Below, piece by piece: positions 1 to 11,785 of a DNA stretch of 64,000 nt. The DNA is taken from contig JAKZAN010000007.1 of the NCBI GenBank assembly GCA_023053545.1, forward strand, positions 10,478,001-10,542,000, given 5' to 3'. The notes beneath the pieces are model-generated. The model was not told the origin of the DNA. It saw nothing but the letters and a program-made list of their open reading frames with translations, and made no database searches. The first letter of the stretch is position 1, and each line of letters opens with the position of its first letter. Origin of the DNA: Lepidurus packardi (Eukaryota; Arthropoda; Branchiopoda; Notostraca; Triopsidae). Made by a program: the position numbers and the translations under genes.

Positions 1-506
1 AAGTGATTGCCTTTAAAGCGTCTCGGTACGTAAAATAATTAAAACTACCTCCCCTTATCTCCCCTAAACATTTCTAGCGTGCGTGACACGGATTTCGATC
101 CAATCTCCAATAATCCCAAACTTGCGCCAAAGTTTTGAAACCGTGTCATAGTTCGAAGCATGAGCATGGGAACATTGAAAACTGTGTGGCTACTAACAGT
201 AACACTGTATGTTCTCTCTCTCTAGTTTCTTGGTACTGGTGTGATCCTTTTAGAACCCTTGCCTGCATACCTGAAATCGAACTAACCATTTGTTTGACCG
301 CAAAACGCACCAAGACGACCATTGTGACTTTCTTAGATCCTTAACTCCAGGTAAAAAAGTAAAGTTCAGGTAATATATGAGAAGGCGAATGGTTTGAAAC
401 CTGTAAAGCCTGAAAAGTCTTGTTTTTCTTGAATAGTTGAAGTATTTCTCTAATCGTTTTCGTATTTTTTAGGCGTATATCACCAGAAGACGACAAGGTC
501 GCACCA
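1..506. other. Left flank, probable TMEM47 upstream/5' UTR
   Basis: No convincing coding exon is visible here. The last part lies directly upstream of the TMEM47 start codon at 507 and presumably holds its 5' UTR and promoter, but I see no clear TATA box or initiator. The short open frames on both strands have no recognisable protein content. Confidence 0.4.
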
Positions 507-3500
507 ATGACAATGATAGAAACTATTACCATAGCTCGGCCCCTTAAGGTTGGTATCTGCTTGATCTTTTCCCCTAAAAACATTGTTTTCGACGTCGGAG
601 TTCCACTTTGTCTGGCTCGTGTGTTCAGGCTATTTCAACGCCGACCGGTTGGAAGAACTGTAAGAACAAGAGAATGTTTAGGGATTTGGGGGGTAAACAT
701 GGATAGAGAGTCTCCCATACGATGCGAGCTGTCTAGGCTGTGCTATTTTGGTTTCCCCCCCAAAAAGCGTCATGCTAACGTGGTTTTGAAAGCTACTACA
801 CACGCACACGCCTGTGCGAACGGAAACGAATGAAACGCAGTTCCCTTTATTGACAGTACATCCCTTCTCATACATATACTTAGCTGTCGTAGGTACTGTA
901 CAAACACCTCTGACACACGTATACCCCTACTCTTACATTCCTCACACACAACACACATTACAAAACAAGCTATTACACATTTACATGCTTACATACGTCA
1001 CTGGACACAAGTGCGTACTTTCACATATACTGTGTATGAAAGTACGCAATTGGGTCTGAAAGTACGCCCTTGACACAAGTGCGTACTTTCACATATACTG
1101 TGTATGAAAGTACGCAATTGGGTCAAGTATCTGCTGTAAATTTACTGTATATATTGTATACAGTGTAGATGCCGCGTAGTGTGATCGCTGGTTATTAGAA
1201 TCAGCTTTATGGAATCCGATTCAAAAGGGTACAATTCATAGCATTTGAATTGGTTATTAGAATCACACTTTCGGATATTAGAATCAATTCCAAGAGAGCT
1301 TTCACATGTGCAGTAACGAAACTGCAGTAGTGATTGCTACATGGACTTGGCATATTGACCAATGATATTGCGTTTACGTCATTTTGACCAATCCTGGCAT
1401 TGCCAGCCTATTAATGCGCGGAGAGAGAAATCCCTTCTAAACTCCCCAGTCAATTAAATGAGCAGGTTATTCAATTGAGTGACCAGTTCCTTTGATTGAC
1501 CGGGGAAATTAAAAGGGATATCGTGTTGAGAACCCTGCCAAGCTTCAAAAGCGTAGTGTTAGTTGGGTTTTAGACGTGTGGTTATGTAAAGATGTCGACG
1601 AACAAGAAAAGAGTTGATTTAAATGTAATAGAGAAGTTGAAGCTTATGACCAGTTGAGTTTTAAAGATGTGCCCCAAAGGGAAGCGGCCGTTAAGTTGGG
1701 AATTCCTCACTCATCTCTTTCAAAATGGTTGAAAAATCGTTACGAAATAAACCATATCGGGGTGTGGTGAAGAAAACAGAGCGAAAAATCTAGTTTCTAG
1801 TGATACCTCACTTTCCATCACACGCCTTGTAGTAACGGAGCTATCAAAGATAGAAAAAGAAGGACCAAGCGCCTCGAGTCCCGCTACGACACGTCCGTGA
1901 CGTCGCGCCCCAAACTTTAAACGCCGCTAACTCGCGAACGGTTACTCGGAATAAATTCGAACAAAGTGTATGATTCCTGGCATTCTATTTCATAGTTCCG
2001 CTTTTCGGTTATTTTGGTTATTTTCCGCTTTTGGTTATTTTTTTCATTGAAAGCTTTTAAATTTGAAATGACTTGATTTGATACACTAGGACAAGTTAAA
2101 ATTCAAAGATGTGCCCTAAAGGGAAGCGGCCGTTAAGTTGGGAATTCCTCACTCATCTCTTTCAAAATGGTTGAAAAATCGTTACGAAATAAACCATATC
2201 GGGGTGTGGTGAAGAAAACAGAGCGAAAAATCTAGTTTCTAGTGATACCTCACTTTCCATCACAAGCCTTGTAGTAACGGAGCTATCAAAGATAGAAAAA
2301 GAAGGACCAAGCGCCTCGAGTCCCGCTACGACACGTCCGTGACGTCGCGCCCCAAACTTTAAACGCCGCTAACTCGCGAACGGTTACTCGGAATAAATTC
2401 GAACAAAATGCATGGTTCCTGGCATGCTATTGCACATGTACGATTTTCGGTTATTAGATTCTCCGCTGAATATAACCAATATTCACCTCACTAACCTGAT
2501 CACAATAAGCGGCAGCTACTGTACTTACGTACATTTCCTTATAGAAATATTTCTGTCGTTGCGTCTCTTGATCTTAGTCGAAACTGTTAGGCTTCAAGTT
2601 CAAATTCCATCCAACTGGCAAAGCTCTTAAACTTATTTCAAAGTTTAAGACCTTAATAGGTGAAACGAGTTCTTTCGTATGACTGTGTAATTATTCCGCT
2701 ATTTATGGCGTCTAACGTCAAGAAACTCTCTCATTAGGGCTGAAAAGTTATGTAATTTGAAGGCGTTGGTCCCTTTGGTGGAACTTTTATGAATATGGGA
2801 AGGAAACGAATACTCCTAGTAGAAAAAAGGCCTTTTACTTGAGCTTAAAATAAACTTTATTTTTATTTCCAAGCCCTTAAACGAAACCGTTCCCTCGTAG
2901 CCTTATAGTCTTGCATTTTAAATGAAACCGTCAAAAAGAGGAAAGTTTGTCATTGGCACAGTTGGTACGCCCTAAAATAAAATAGAATAAAATAAAATTC
3001 CTGGAATGCTCGGAATTTTTTACCCTATTTCATTTCCTAGGGGTCTGAAGCAGCCGTTAGGAATATGTTTATCCTTTTGCTGTTGATTTATGACCCTCAA
3101 AACCGTAGGACCATCTCCATGCCTTCAAATACACATACCTTATGGCTTAGATTATGCTCAGCATATGATGCCCATCATGGGGCAAGGGTGCAAGGATGTG
3201 TGGGTGAAAGCTGTAGGGTCCACTGCTTCATTGACCTCCATTGAACTCAGGCAAACTCGGCATTTGGGTATCGTGGGTGAGAGATGCCAGCCTTATCGAC
3301 TTGTACAATAGCTCGTTAACGGAACTCATACGGCCAAATCGACCCCTCCTCCTCTTTCTTCGTCTTCCGCCCCATTTCGAAAACAACGTTCCGCATATCC
3401 CTCGCAAAGAGGCTTGAATCAGTTATGCATCTTCCCATAAACCTTTTATGGGGTGCCTGGTGCGCCGCCAACCGTGGCTATATGGTATCTAGTCAGGGTT

Positions 3501-4403
3501 GTCGGCAAAGGGTCTTCCAAAACACTACAATAGCGAGTGGAGTTGGGGGGTTAATGTGAAAGGCTATAAAAGTGAAAAGGTCGCACAACTTTTTACAAAC
3601 ATACCTTATGAAGTAGTCCGAGAAGGTTAAGAAAGAGGTTTGGCAGACAGTACACTTAAAACTCTTTAAAAGGGCGATAGCCACCAAAGAATTAACTGGA
3701 AAAATGATCTGAAGAAAAAAAGTACAAAAAATCTAGTTTCCGAGGATATGTTGCTTTTTATCATGCGCGAAATAGTAACCGAGATATGAAGAAAAGAAGT
3801 CAAACGGGGCGCTTTTTGTCGTTGGCTAGCGCGGTCACGTGGGTGCCGTGACGTAGCAGCCGTCCTCCAAGCTTCCGTGGTGGGAAAAGGCCCCAACTTC
3901 ACAAGTCGATAACTCGTGAACGGCGCTTCAGAAAAATTCGAAAAAAAAAGTTAATTGTTCTTAGAATGTTCGTAATATATACAAGAATAACCTATCAAGA
4001 TCTGGGTATGTAATTTTGCGATTTTGCCAGCTATTCCCTTTTACGGGAAAGAAACACGATAGTAAATATCCATCACAGAATATCGCCGTTTTTGCAGTTA
4101 TTTTTTATAATTAAACCAAGGTACCCTCCTACATTGTAACACAAGCTAAACATTTTCTTTTTTGTACCTCAAAGACGGTTTTTAGTTTCTTGTTAAAGAA
4201 GAAGCGTCGTTTTTGAGTTGAAATCGGATACTGTTGTACTTTGAAATCTTAGCTTCGGTAGCCATAAAAAAATATAAAAAAGAGAAGGGATTCAGGTTGC
4301 GGTAGATGGTTTGTGTTAGGCTCGAGTTTTAGGTAAAGCGTTTTCGCTTTTTATCTAAATTTATCTTAAGGGAAGATCGTTAGTTTCTCACGCTTCGATT
4401 TGA

Positions 4404-4441
<38 letters not shown>

Positions 4442-7400
4442 GGGTTATGCCTTCCAGCTGCGAAGTATTATGTCTAGCAAATGGTGGCAAGTTTTGATTA
4501 TCGATAGATATTAGATGGATATCCTCCTGCACCTGCTGACACCGACAGATGTCGTGATGCGATGCAGAGCGATTACTCTATGCATCGAGGTTCTTTGGGC
4601 AAGCCTTTGGGTCGATGAAGACATGCAAGACATGAGATTCAATCATACGCCAAGAACTTTCTATATGTATTAAGGCATTTACAGGCTTATGAGAGCCTTT
4701 CTTTTCTTCCTATTGTTCCTTATTGGGCGCCTCGGAAAAATCCAACTTTTTCTTTCTTGTGCCAGCTGAGCTCTTCATTCGGATCTAGTTAATATCTGGC
4801 TAATATCGGTTTTCTCTTCTAAAAAAGGATGAATTGCTGAGCCTTTGGAAGCTCCAAATCTCGAAACGTCTTTGTAGGAGCAACTTAGTTAGTTGAGATC
4901 CCTGGAAGTTTACGTGCCTCAGTACTGGCAAACACGTGCTTGAAGCAGAAGTGTACAGAAGAAGCGAAATAAGGAAACTGCCGTTCGAAAGGCTAATCAT
5001 ATTTCGCTCGACAAAGTTGAGAGAGATAAAAGGCAGTTTTGGTCCCCGTTCACCCCGGTTTAAAAGCCAGTTTTCCGAGTATTATATTCTTTCTTCCTAA
5101 GGTCAATGGCGCGAGCACGTGCTTTGCATAATGTGCTATAACAACTTCTTTTATTGACGTGGCAGTGTTCTCTCTGCCCCTCCCACGACCTTCTTTTTTC
5201 TTTAAAAAAACAAAATTTTAAAAGTAAATCCACATCATCCAGGACGTCTTTACTCGTTTTGTTCGCTTAATTTGAAGTTGCGCGACTGAACGAGCGACTT
5301 TTCAACAGAGAAGGAACCGCACGCTACTTGCCGCATGACTTTGGAAGGTTTCCTTTAAAATCATTTCACGATTTTAGACAATTTTTGTAACCTTTCTTCC
5401 TAAGAAACTTCTTAAAAATAAACTCGCATCATCCAAGACGCTTTTACTCATTTTGTTCGCTTAATTAAGGTTGCGCGACTGCCCGAGCGACTTTTTAGCT
5501 CGCTTTTTAGCTGAGAAAGACCGCGCGCTACTTGTCGCATGGCTTTTTGAAGGTTTCCTTTAAAATCATTTCACGATTTTAGACAATTTTTGTAACCTTT
5601 CTTCCTAAGAAACTTCTTAAAAATAAACTCGCATCATCCAAGACGCTTTTACTAATTTTGTTCGCTTAATTAAGGTTGCGCGACTGCCCGAGCGACTTTT
5701 TAGCTCGCTTTTTAGCGGAGAAAGACCGCGCGCTACTTGTCGCATGGCTTTTTGAAGTTTCCTTTAAGTCACTTTACGTTTTAGACAATTTTTTGTAACC
5801 TTCTTCCTAAGAAACTTCTTAAAAATAAACTCACATCATCCCAGACGCTTTTGCTCATTTCGTTCGCCTAATTAAGGTCGCGCGACTGCCCGAGCGACTT
5901 TTTAGCTCGCTTTTTAGCGGAGAAAGACCGCGCGCTACTTGTCGCGTGACTTTTTGAAGTTTCCTTTAAGTCACTTTACGTTTTAGACAATTTTTAGTAA
6001 CCTTCTTTCTTCCTAAGAAACTTCTTAAAAATAAACTCGCATCATTCAAGACGCTTTTACTAATTTTGTTCGCTTAATTAAGGTTGAGCGACTTTTTAGC
6101 TCGCTTTTTAGCTGAGAAAGACGGCGCGCTACTTGTCGCATGGCTTTTCGAAGGTTCTTTAAGGTGATTTCACGTTTGTGGACTGTTTTAGTGCTTCAAA
6201 AATTCCCCTTTTTGTTTTGTTACGGAATGGTGGATGGGGCTAAGGGTCGCACGAGATGAGGTCAAACCGAACCTATCTTTCGTGTTCTCCCTTGAGAAAA
6301 CAAGAGGTGGAAATTGGGGGGGGGGGGGGGGGGGGGGGGGGTCATGAGGTTTCATCAGCAAGCAAGCGAGTGAGAGAGAAAAGAAAGGTGTAGGAGATAG
6401 GGAGGTGTGGGGGGGTTGGGTAGGAGGACGGTTGCTTTTTGCTCACGGTATTGATCGTCTTCGGGGTTGGCTGGCGCGCCTCTTACCAAGTATACTACTA
6501 CGACAACAGGCCAGAGCGCGCCGACTAGGATTTCCTTCCTTTCTTTTTTTTTGTACCTACTTTGGAAGCGCCGTAGGCTCGTTTCCGCCTCTGTTTACCC
6601 GAGCTTTGCCTTGCGAACGTGGAAACTGCAAAGCGGAACAAGGGCGGCGCTCCAGTAAGGTAAAGCTCCCCTCCCTCAATTGGGAAGAGGGAAAGGGAGG
6701 AGTCACCGTGCAGTTGGGGGTACCGGCACGCGGATGCACGCGGCACGGGGGCTTGCGGGGAGACGAGACGACAGTCACTCCATGTTGGTGCAGCGAGCGA
6801 GTGGGTAAGGAGCAGTTTTGGGGGAAGAAATAATCCTTTGGCTTCCATTTGTGGTGTTGGCCGGCGATGATGTGAAACTTATCTCAGGGATTTTATAAAA
6901 GGAATATCGTGATCTTGTGAAATCTTTGTGTTTCAATCGTGAGTTCGTGAAGAAAAAAGATAATTGGAAGATTTTGGGGGGGAAATGTGCGACAGGCCAC
7001 AGCCAAGGAATAAGAGGTGATCTTCGATGTTAACGGTGTCTAAAGTCACAGAACTCGCCGCCCAAGTGGTTGTTAAAGATCCTTTTCGCCGATCGCATTA
7101 AATCGCCGAAGCAACTGACGGGTCAGCCTAAATCAGTCTTCCCACGAACCCGCCCAGGCGACAGTCATGTGTGTCATGGGAGCGAAGGTATATTGTACCC
7201 TTTAATCGAATTGGGTATTTCTACTAGAGTATAAAAGACGAGGTGGGGGGTACCAACCACTTGAGCTATATGGCTACCTTGCTTTTCTAATTTGCTGTTC
7301 TATTGCTTCGGAGATTTATCGCGTGTTTATTGCGGAAGAAATGCACAGAAAGCCAAGAAATTTAAATCTAAGAAATGTCTAAATTTCTTCATTTGTAGGA

Positions 7401-10400
7401 AAAAGTTTAGGCTACTCTTATTTTTAAGGAGATTTACAGGAAAAGTTTCCAAAAGCTTTCCAGGGAAAAGTTGAATGTATATCTGCAAGTTGGGAAGAAA
7501 TTTAGAGGCGTTTCTGCACATTTCTTCGGAAAAAAAAGTGCCAGCGAAAATACGATATTAAGTTGCGCGTTATCATCTGGATCCTTTAATTGGAAGCAGA
7601 ATTGCGAAATTCCTGCCATTTCTATCCGAAAACTGCAGAACTCTGCGGCAGTAATACAGCTCTTATCTTTTTATCTCATTGACCTTTCAAAGCAGAGGGC
7701 CAAGGTCTGCAAGTTAGCAACCAAAATGGCGTTGACTTTTAACTTCTCGAAATCTATTAACTAGACGCCTGCGCTTCTAACAGATATTTGTTCCCACTGC
7801 AGCTGTTTGCATTCTGCCACCGTATTAGCTTTAGCCAGAAGTTCCCCAAACGCTCTAACAATGTCTGCAAATGTGCAACTCATGTCCTTCCCTATTCCCT
7901 GTGCTGTCTTTTGACAGATCGAGGTCTCCCTTTTCGTTACGCCCCCAAAATTAAGACCCTGAACTCGCCAAGAGTCAATTCTTTATTGTTTGCAGTTCTG
8001 CATTCCTTTTTCATTGTTGCTTATGTATGTGTTTTACATCCTCGTGTTCGCTAACAACGCATTTGAAGGTTGTGAACACGACCTTCCGTCTACAATGAAT
8101 AGGTGCCAACGCCTTGCCCACACTATATAGCCTTACCAATGGCCCAAGAATGAAAATTGAGTAGCGCGATGACGCAAGAATGAAATTGCAGCGTGAGGTA
8201 ACGTCTCCTATTGGACTAAAAACGTAAGGAGAAATAAGCAAGAATCGAGCAACACCTTTTGTTGCCTTATACATCCCCCCCTCCTCGTGCCCGTATTCCC
8301 ACACCCTCTTGACTGAGTCATGACAGGTTTATAGTTCCAAAAGCTTACGCTTAAACGCCAAGGCCGGAACTTGGAGGGTTTTGGCGAGGGTCCTAGGTGC
8401 ATGGGGGCAGTAGCAAGCAGGAATAAGAATACGAAATGGGAACCTTTTACCGCAGAAGCAGCGGCAGAAAGAGCGAAACCCCCCAACGCAAACAAGTTAT
8501 ATGACTTGAGCCATAAGGGTGGGAAGGGTGCAGGGTGAGGGGGGAAAATCCTTAATAGGCAATTAGGGCAGGCTGTTAAGCATTTTGGTTACTGGCATAG
8601 AAGGGGAGGAGTCTTTGTGCAAAAAGCACAACAGTGTTGGGTTATTCCGGAATCGAACGCAACGAAACCACTGGGAAGCTGAATCTTAACGTGCCAAACG
8701 ATGAGTTTGCCTGTGACAGTTGCCGGATGGCGCTGTGATGGCCCCAAACATGTTTTGGTCGTTAGCTTAGGTCCCCCTCGCATTCCACGTGCCTCCAGAA
8801 GGATCATGGTTCGACAGTAAAAAAAAAAGGACAATTTATGGAAACTGAAAAACTGGAGGACTGCCAAAAAGGTAGTGCGGCATTCGGTAATAACCCCCTG
8901 GCGGACACACTGTCTGAAATTCTTTTGTTATTTCTTTTACTATCCTCCATGCTTTGCCAAAAACTGCCAAAACGGGGGGAGAAACTTCCCCGAAGAAGGC
9001 GCAGAGGGATCAAGGGGCAAATCGGAACAGACATCAAAAGAAAACAGGTTTTCTGTTGTCACCCATTGTTATGACTTTCCCCCAATAGTGTGGATTTTTT
9101 TTTTTTTTTTTCAAAAGAACCGAATTCTTTTATCCAGAAGCGGCGCGACAAGAATGAAAAGAAACCTGAACTCGCCAGAAATAAAATAAAATAAAATTGT
9201 GTAAACCCACGTTTTTTTTTTTTTTTTTTTTCAAAAGACGTCTGGGTAGTTTGCCAGTTGGGTTTTATTGCAATTCATCTTCGTTCTTTTTCCCTTTTCT
9301 TTTTTTCATTGTTGCTTCTGTAATTTTTCTTTTGTTTTACATCCTGTTCGCTACCAACGCATTCCATCTAGAGAAGCTACCGACGCCTTACCAAAGACGT
9401 AATAATGAAAATGGAATAGCGCTAGGACGCAAGAATGAAAATTGAACAGTACGGTGACGTAATAAGGAAAATTAAAAATAGGGGCAGGACGCAAGAATTA
9501 TTTAATGGTTAACCGGACAAAAGCTACGAGGCCGGCTTGCTTTCGGGAAGCTTCTGTTTTGGACGGGGTTTTTAAGTATGCGGACTAGACATTGCATTGG
9601 GGCATGGAGTAATAACGTCAAATCCTGCCCTCTGGTTCCTTTTTGGTGCGTTTTTTGTGCCACGTCATGCTGTCGTGAAGGTTGATTACCTACAAAGAGA
9701 GTTTTCAGGGTTTTTTGTTCTTTTTTTGTGGGCTGCGAGAGCTTATTTAAGAGCAAAGGTGGCTAGAAGAAGGTTGGTTTTTTATAATTAGGATTTGTTT
9801 TGTTTTGTTATAGGTCATAGCGTTTTTGTGCGGGGCCATTGTGGTAATGCTCATGGTCATGACGTTAACGAGCACGGATTGGCTGCTCGCACAAGGATGG
9901 CGGCAGGGACTCTTTTACCATTGTGTAGATGACACTGCGGATCGACCTTTACCGTTTGGCCTCCAGGATGAAGTCGGTTGTTACCCGGCTCGTAATGAAG
10001 GTATAATTTGGCGTTGGATTAAAGCGTGCATCCATTGATGGGTTTCTGATTGTTTTATAACAAGCATATTATCTTTTTTTCTTCTTTGGGAAGAAGATAA
10101 GCAATGAGAAGAGTCGAAGCAGAAACAAAGTTTCGAGGATTCTAATGATCTTGTTTTGATTTCCTTTCTTTTTATGGGGGCGGTGGTTTATTCAAAATGC
10201 GTGTGGTTATATAGCATACATTCGGGCTACCGCAGCTTTATGTATCCTAACGCTAGCTACTGCAGTCTTTTCTACCTTATTGACTGGCCTGGGGCTACGC
10301 AGCGAAGACCCGAATAATAAGTATAAGTACTATCGACTGGCCGTATACGTCATGCTCGCTGCTTGTAAGTTACACATCTTTCCATTTCATTTTTTTTTTT

Positions 10401-11785
10401 CTTTTTTCGAAATAAATGAAAAGAAAAATAAGTGGAAATAATGCAATGAAATGGTATTCAAAAGAGGAATAAATTCCCCTTAGACTTACCAGAAGTTGAA
10501 AGACGAGAGTCATTTATTCAAGTTTCTTTTTTGGCTTCTTGTAGTGATTGCAGTTTTAGTGGCGTTGGTACTGTATCCGGTGTGCTTTGCACGGGAACTT
10601 TCTCTGGGCAACCGACCGTTATGGGAGTTTGGATGGGTAAGTTTTAAGGGGGCGGAATCGTTTTTTTTTTTTTTTTTGTTACTTATAAATTGTTTAGAGT
10701 TATACGTGTACTTAGATGGGCGGGCGTATTTAAAACATCCAACTGTTTTAAAGTGCTTTTGCTAGTTTAATATCCTTTCAAACTTGCTTCGTTTCCAACA
10801 TACTTGTAATTAACGCGTTTCGTTTTCGTCCTTTCGTTCATTCTACCACATCGCTAACGTGTTCAGAAGCAGACCATTCAAATAAGAGTTGTATTCTTTA
10901 TAACTATTTGTATCTTGACCAAGTTAATTATCTATTTTTTCTATTTTTATCTTTGAAGAAGTTGGATCGGGTATGTAATATATACAGTAGTGGAAAAGTT
11001 AGCCTATTTCGAGAGAGAAGAGTCTTCAATGCATCTGGGTTCATGCAACCACTAATATAACCATAACTTCCCTCAATTACCTTGAATTAAGTCAGTAATT
11101 AGTCATTCACTAAGTTGTTCTTTATAACTATTTGTATCTTGACTAAGTTAATTATCTATTTTTTCTATTTTCATCTTTGAAGAAGTTCGATAGGGTATGT
11201 AATCTATACAGTATAGAAAAAGTTAGCCTATTTCAAGAGAGAAGAGTCTTCAATGCATCTGGATTCATGCAACCACTAATATAACCATAACTTCCCTCAA
11301 TTACCTTGAATTAAGTCAGTAATTAGTCATTCACTAAGTTATTCTTTATAACTATTTGTATCTTGAACAAGTTAATAATCTATTTTTTCTATTTTTATCT
11401 TTGAAGAAGTTCGATAGGGTATGTAATCTATACAGTATAGGAAAAGTTAGCCTATTTCAAGTGACAAGAGTCTTCAATGCATCTGGATTCATGCAACAAC
11501 TAATATAACCATAACTACTCTCAATTACCTTGAATTAAGTCAGTAATTAGTCACTGAAAGTAACACTAAGTTTGGCATCTGATAACTGTGCCGTGTGTGA
11601 AGGGAAACGTTGTTTGAAGCGAAGCAATACTAATGGAGGTCAACAATGAATCTTTCTAGGCGTACGGCGTGGGTTGGGGCGCCGCCATTTTCTTATTTGG
11701 AGCGGTGGTGTTGTTACTCTGCGATAAAGAATCCGAAGAAATCTACTACAAGGAAAGAGACATCCATGGCGATCCCAAGCCATAG
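507..11785 (+). CDS. TMEM47: TMEM47 / VAB-9-like claudin-family four-TM protein
   Basis: Five coding exons: 507-548, 9814-10000, 10215-10364, 10545-10636, 11660-11785, all with GT-AG borders and matching phases, giving about 198 residues (human TMEM47 is 181). Exon 1 encodes only 14 residues ending ARPLK, which corresponds to the TPLK just before the first membrane helix in TMEM47. Exon 2 carries helix 1 and an extracellular loop with a W-x(n)-C-x(n)-C arrangement, exon 3 helix 2, exon 4 helix 3 (VALVLYPVCFARELS), exon 5 helix 4 (WGAAIFLFGAVVLLLC) and a short cytosolic tail. The stretch LYPVCF...WEFGWAYGVGWGA is the strongest match to TMEM47. The family acts at adherens/apical junctions (VAB-9 in nematodes). 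Odd feature: intron 1 is 9,265 bp, far longer than any other intron in the window. AATAAATAAATA follows the stop by about 30 bp as a likely polyadenylation signal. Confidence 0.85.
1013..1115. repeat. Two tandem copies of an 11 bp-stem hairpin, 68 bp apart
   Basis: The motif GCGTACTTTCA ... TGAAAGTACGC forms a perfect 11 bp stem around a 13 nt spacer at 1013-1047 and again at 1081-1115. A lone half-site (TGAAAGTACGC) lies between them. It sits in TMEM47 intron 1. Its function is unknown. Confidence 0.8.
1592..2462 (+). mobile_element. Decayed CENP-B/pogo (Tigger)-type transposase fragment, partly duplicated
   Basis: An ATG at 1592 opens MSTNKKRVDLNVIEKLKL. After a frame shift near 1655 the reading continues as FKDVPQREAAVKLGIPHSS-LSKWLKNRYE, the helix-turn-helix pattern of the CENP-B N-terminal/Psq DNA-binding domain found in pogo/Tigger transposases. 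It then hits a stop. About 360 bp starting at 1663 is repeated almost exactly 442 bp downstream (about 2105-2462). In the second copy the frame is also broken by a stop inside the same motif. No DDE catalytic domain is present, so only the DNA-binding end survives. The element lies in TMEM47 intron 1 in the sense orientation. Confidence 0.65.
2463..3701. other. TMEM47 intron 1, no gene seen
   Basis: Short AT-rich microrepeats (AAAATAAAATAG-like, about 2975) and short open frames without protein similarity that I recognise. Nothing else can be supported. Confidence 0.5.
3702..3975. repeat. Diverged copy of the 1.66/2.1 kb repeat
   Basis: Shares, in the same order, the landmarks of the repeat following the CENP-B-like fragment: AAAATCTAGTTTC, a TAGTAAC(C/G)GAG block, a GTGACGT block, TAACTCG(T/C)GAACGG and AAATTCGAA. 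It lacks an obvious HTH-coding part. It looks like an older member of the same dispersed family. Related blocks recur near 57.46 and 59.4 kb. Confidence 0.5.
3976..5205. other. TMEM47 intron 1, simple-sequence and unique DNA
   Basis: Contains a poly(T) run of about 30 nt at 4409-4438, which could be the reverse-strand tail of a retroposed sequence, but I could not define its other end. No coding content recognised. Confidence 0.45.
5206..6200. repeat. Tandem array of about five 205 bp units
   Basis: The landmark CTTAAAAATAAACTCGCATC starts at 5411, 5616, 5818 and 6024, with a more diverged first copy near 5206. Each unit carries a TTTAGACAATTTTTGTAACC block and a GCTACTTGTCGC block. Unit length is 202-206 bp and the last copy is shortened by an internal deletion. 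It lies in TMEM47 intron 1 and does not encode protein. Confidence 0.85.
6316..6840. other. 26-nt poly(G) run followed by a G/GC-rich island
   Basis: An uninterrupted G run at 6316-6341 is followed by purine-rich (GA/GGT) DNA and then about 400 bp that is clearly more GC- and CpG-rich than the rest of the intron. Overlapping open frames in several phases look compositional, not coding. It could be a G-quadruplex region or an alternative TMEM47 promoter. Neither can be shown from sequence alone. Confidence 0.5.
8009..9490. repeat. Two diverged copies of a ~200 bp segment (about 8009-8215 and 9300-9490)
   Basis: Both copies share the order TTTTTCATTGTTGCTT, GTTTTACATCCT, TTCGCTA(A/C)CAACGCATT, CGCCTT, and repeated GACGCAAGAATGAAA/GTGACGTAATAAGGAAA-type blocks. 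They are in the same orientation about 1.3 kb apart within TMEM47 intron 1, with poly(T) runs of about 20 nt near the second copy. Confidence 0.6.
10894..11560. repeat. Three tandem copies of a 224 bp unit in TMEM47 intron 4
   Basis: The landmark TTCTTTATAACTATTTGTATC begins near 10894, 11118 and 11342, an exact 224 bp spacing, with very high identity between copies. The third copy ends near 11560, just 100 bp before the acceptor of the last exon. High identity indicates recent expansion. Confidence 0.9.

Noticed and set aside
6405-6848. Overlapping 60-140 codon frames on both strands
   Set aside because: They coexist in several frames of a G/C-rich segment, have Arg/Gly/Pro-biased low-complexity content and no family similarity. 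They are composition effects.
7292-9037. Several 60-105 codon frames in TMEM47 intron 1
   Set aside because: Frames on both strands overlap, content is Phe/Ser/Lys-rich and partly falls in the duplicated segment. No recognisable domains.
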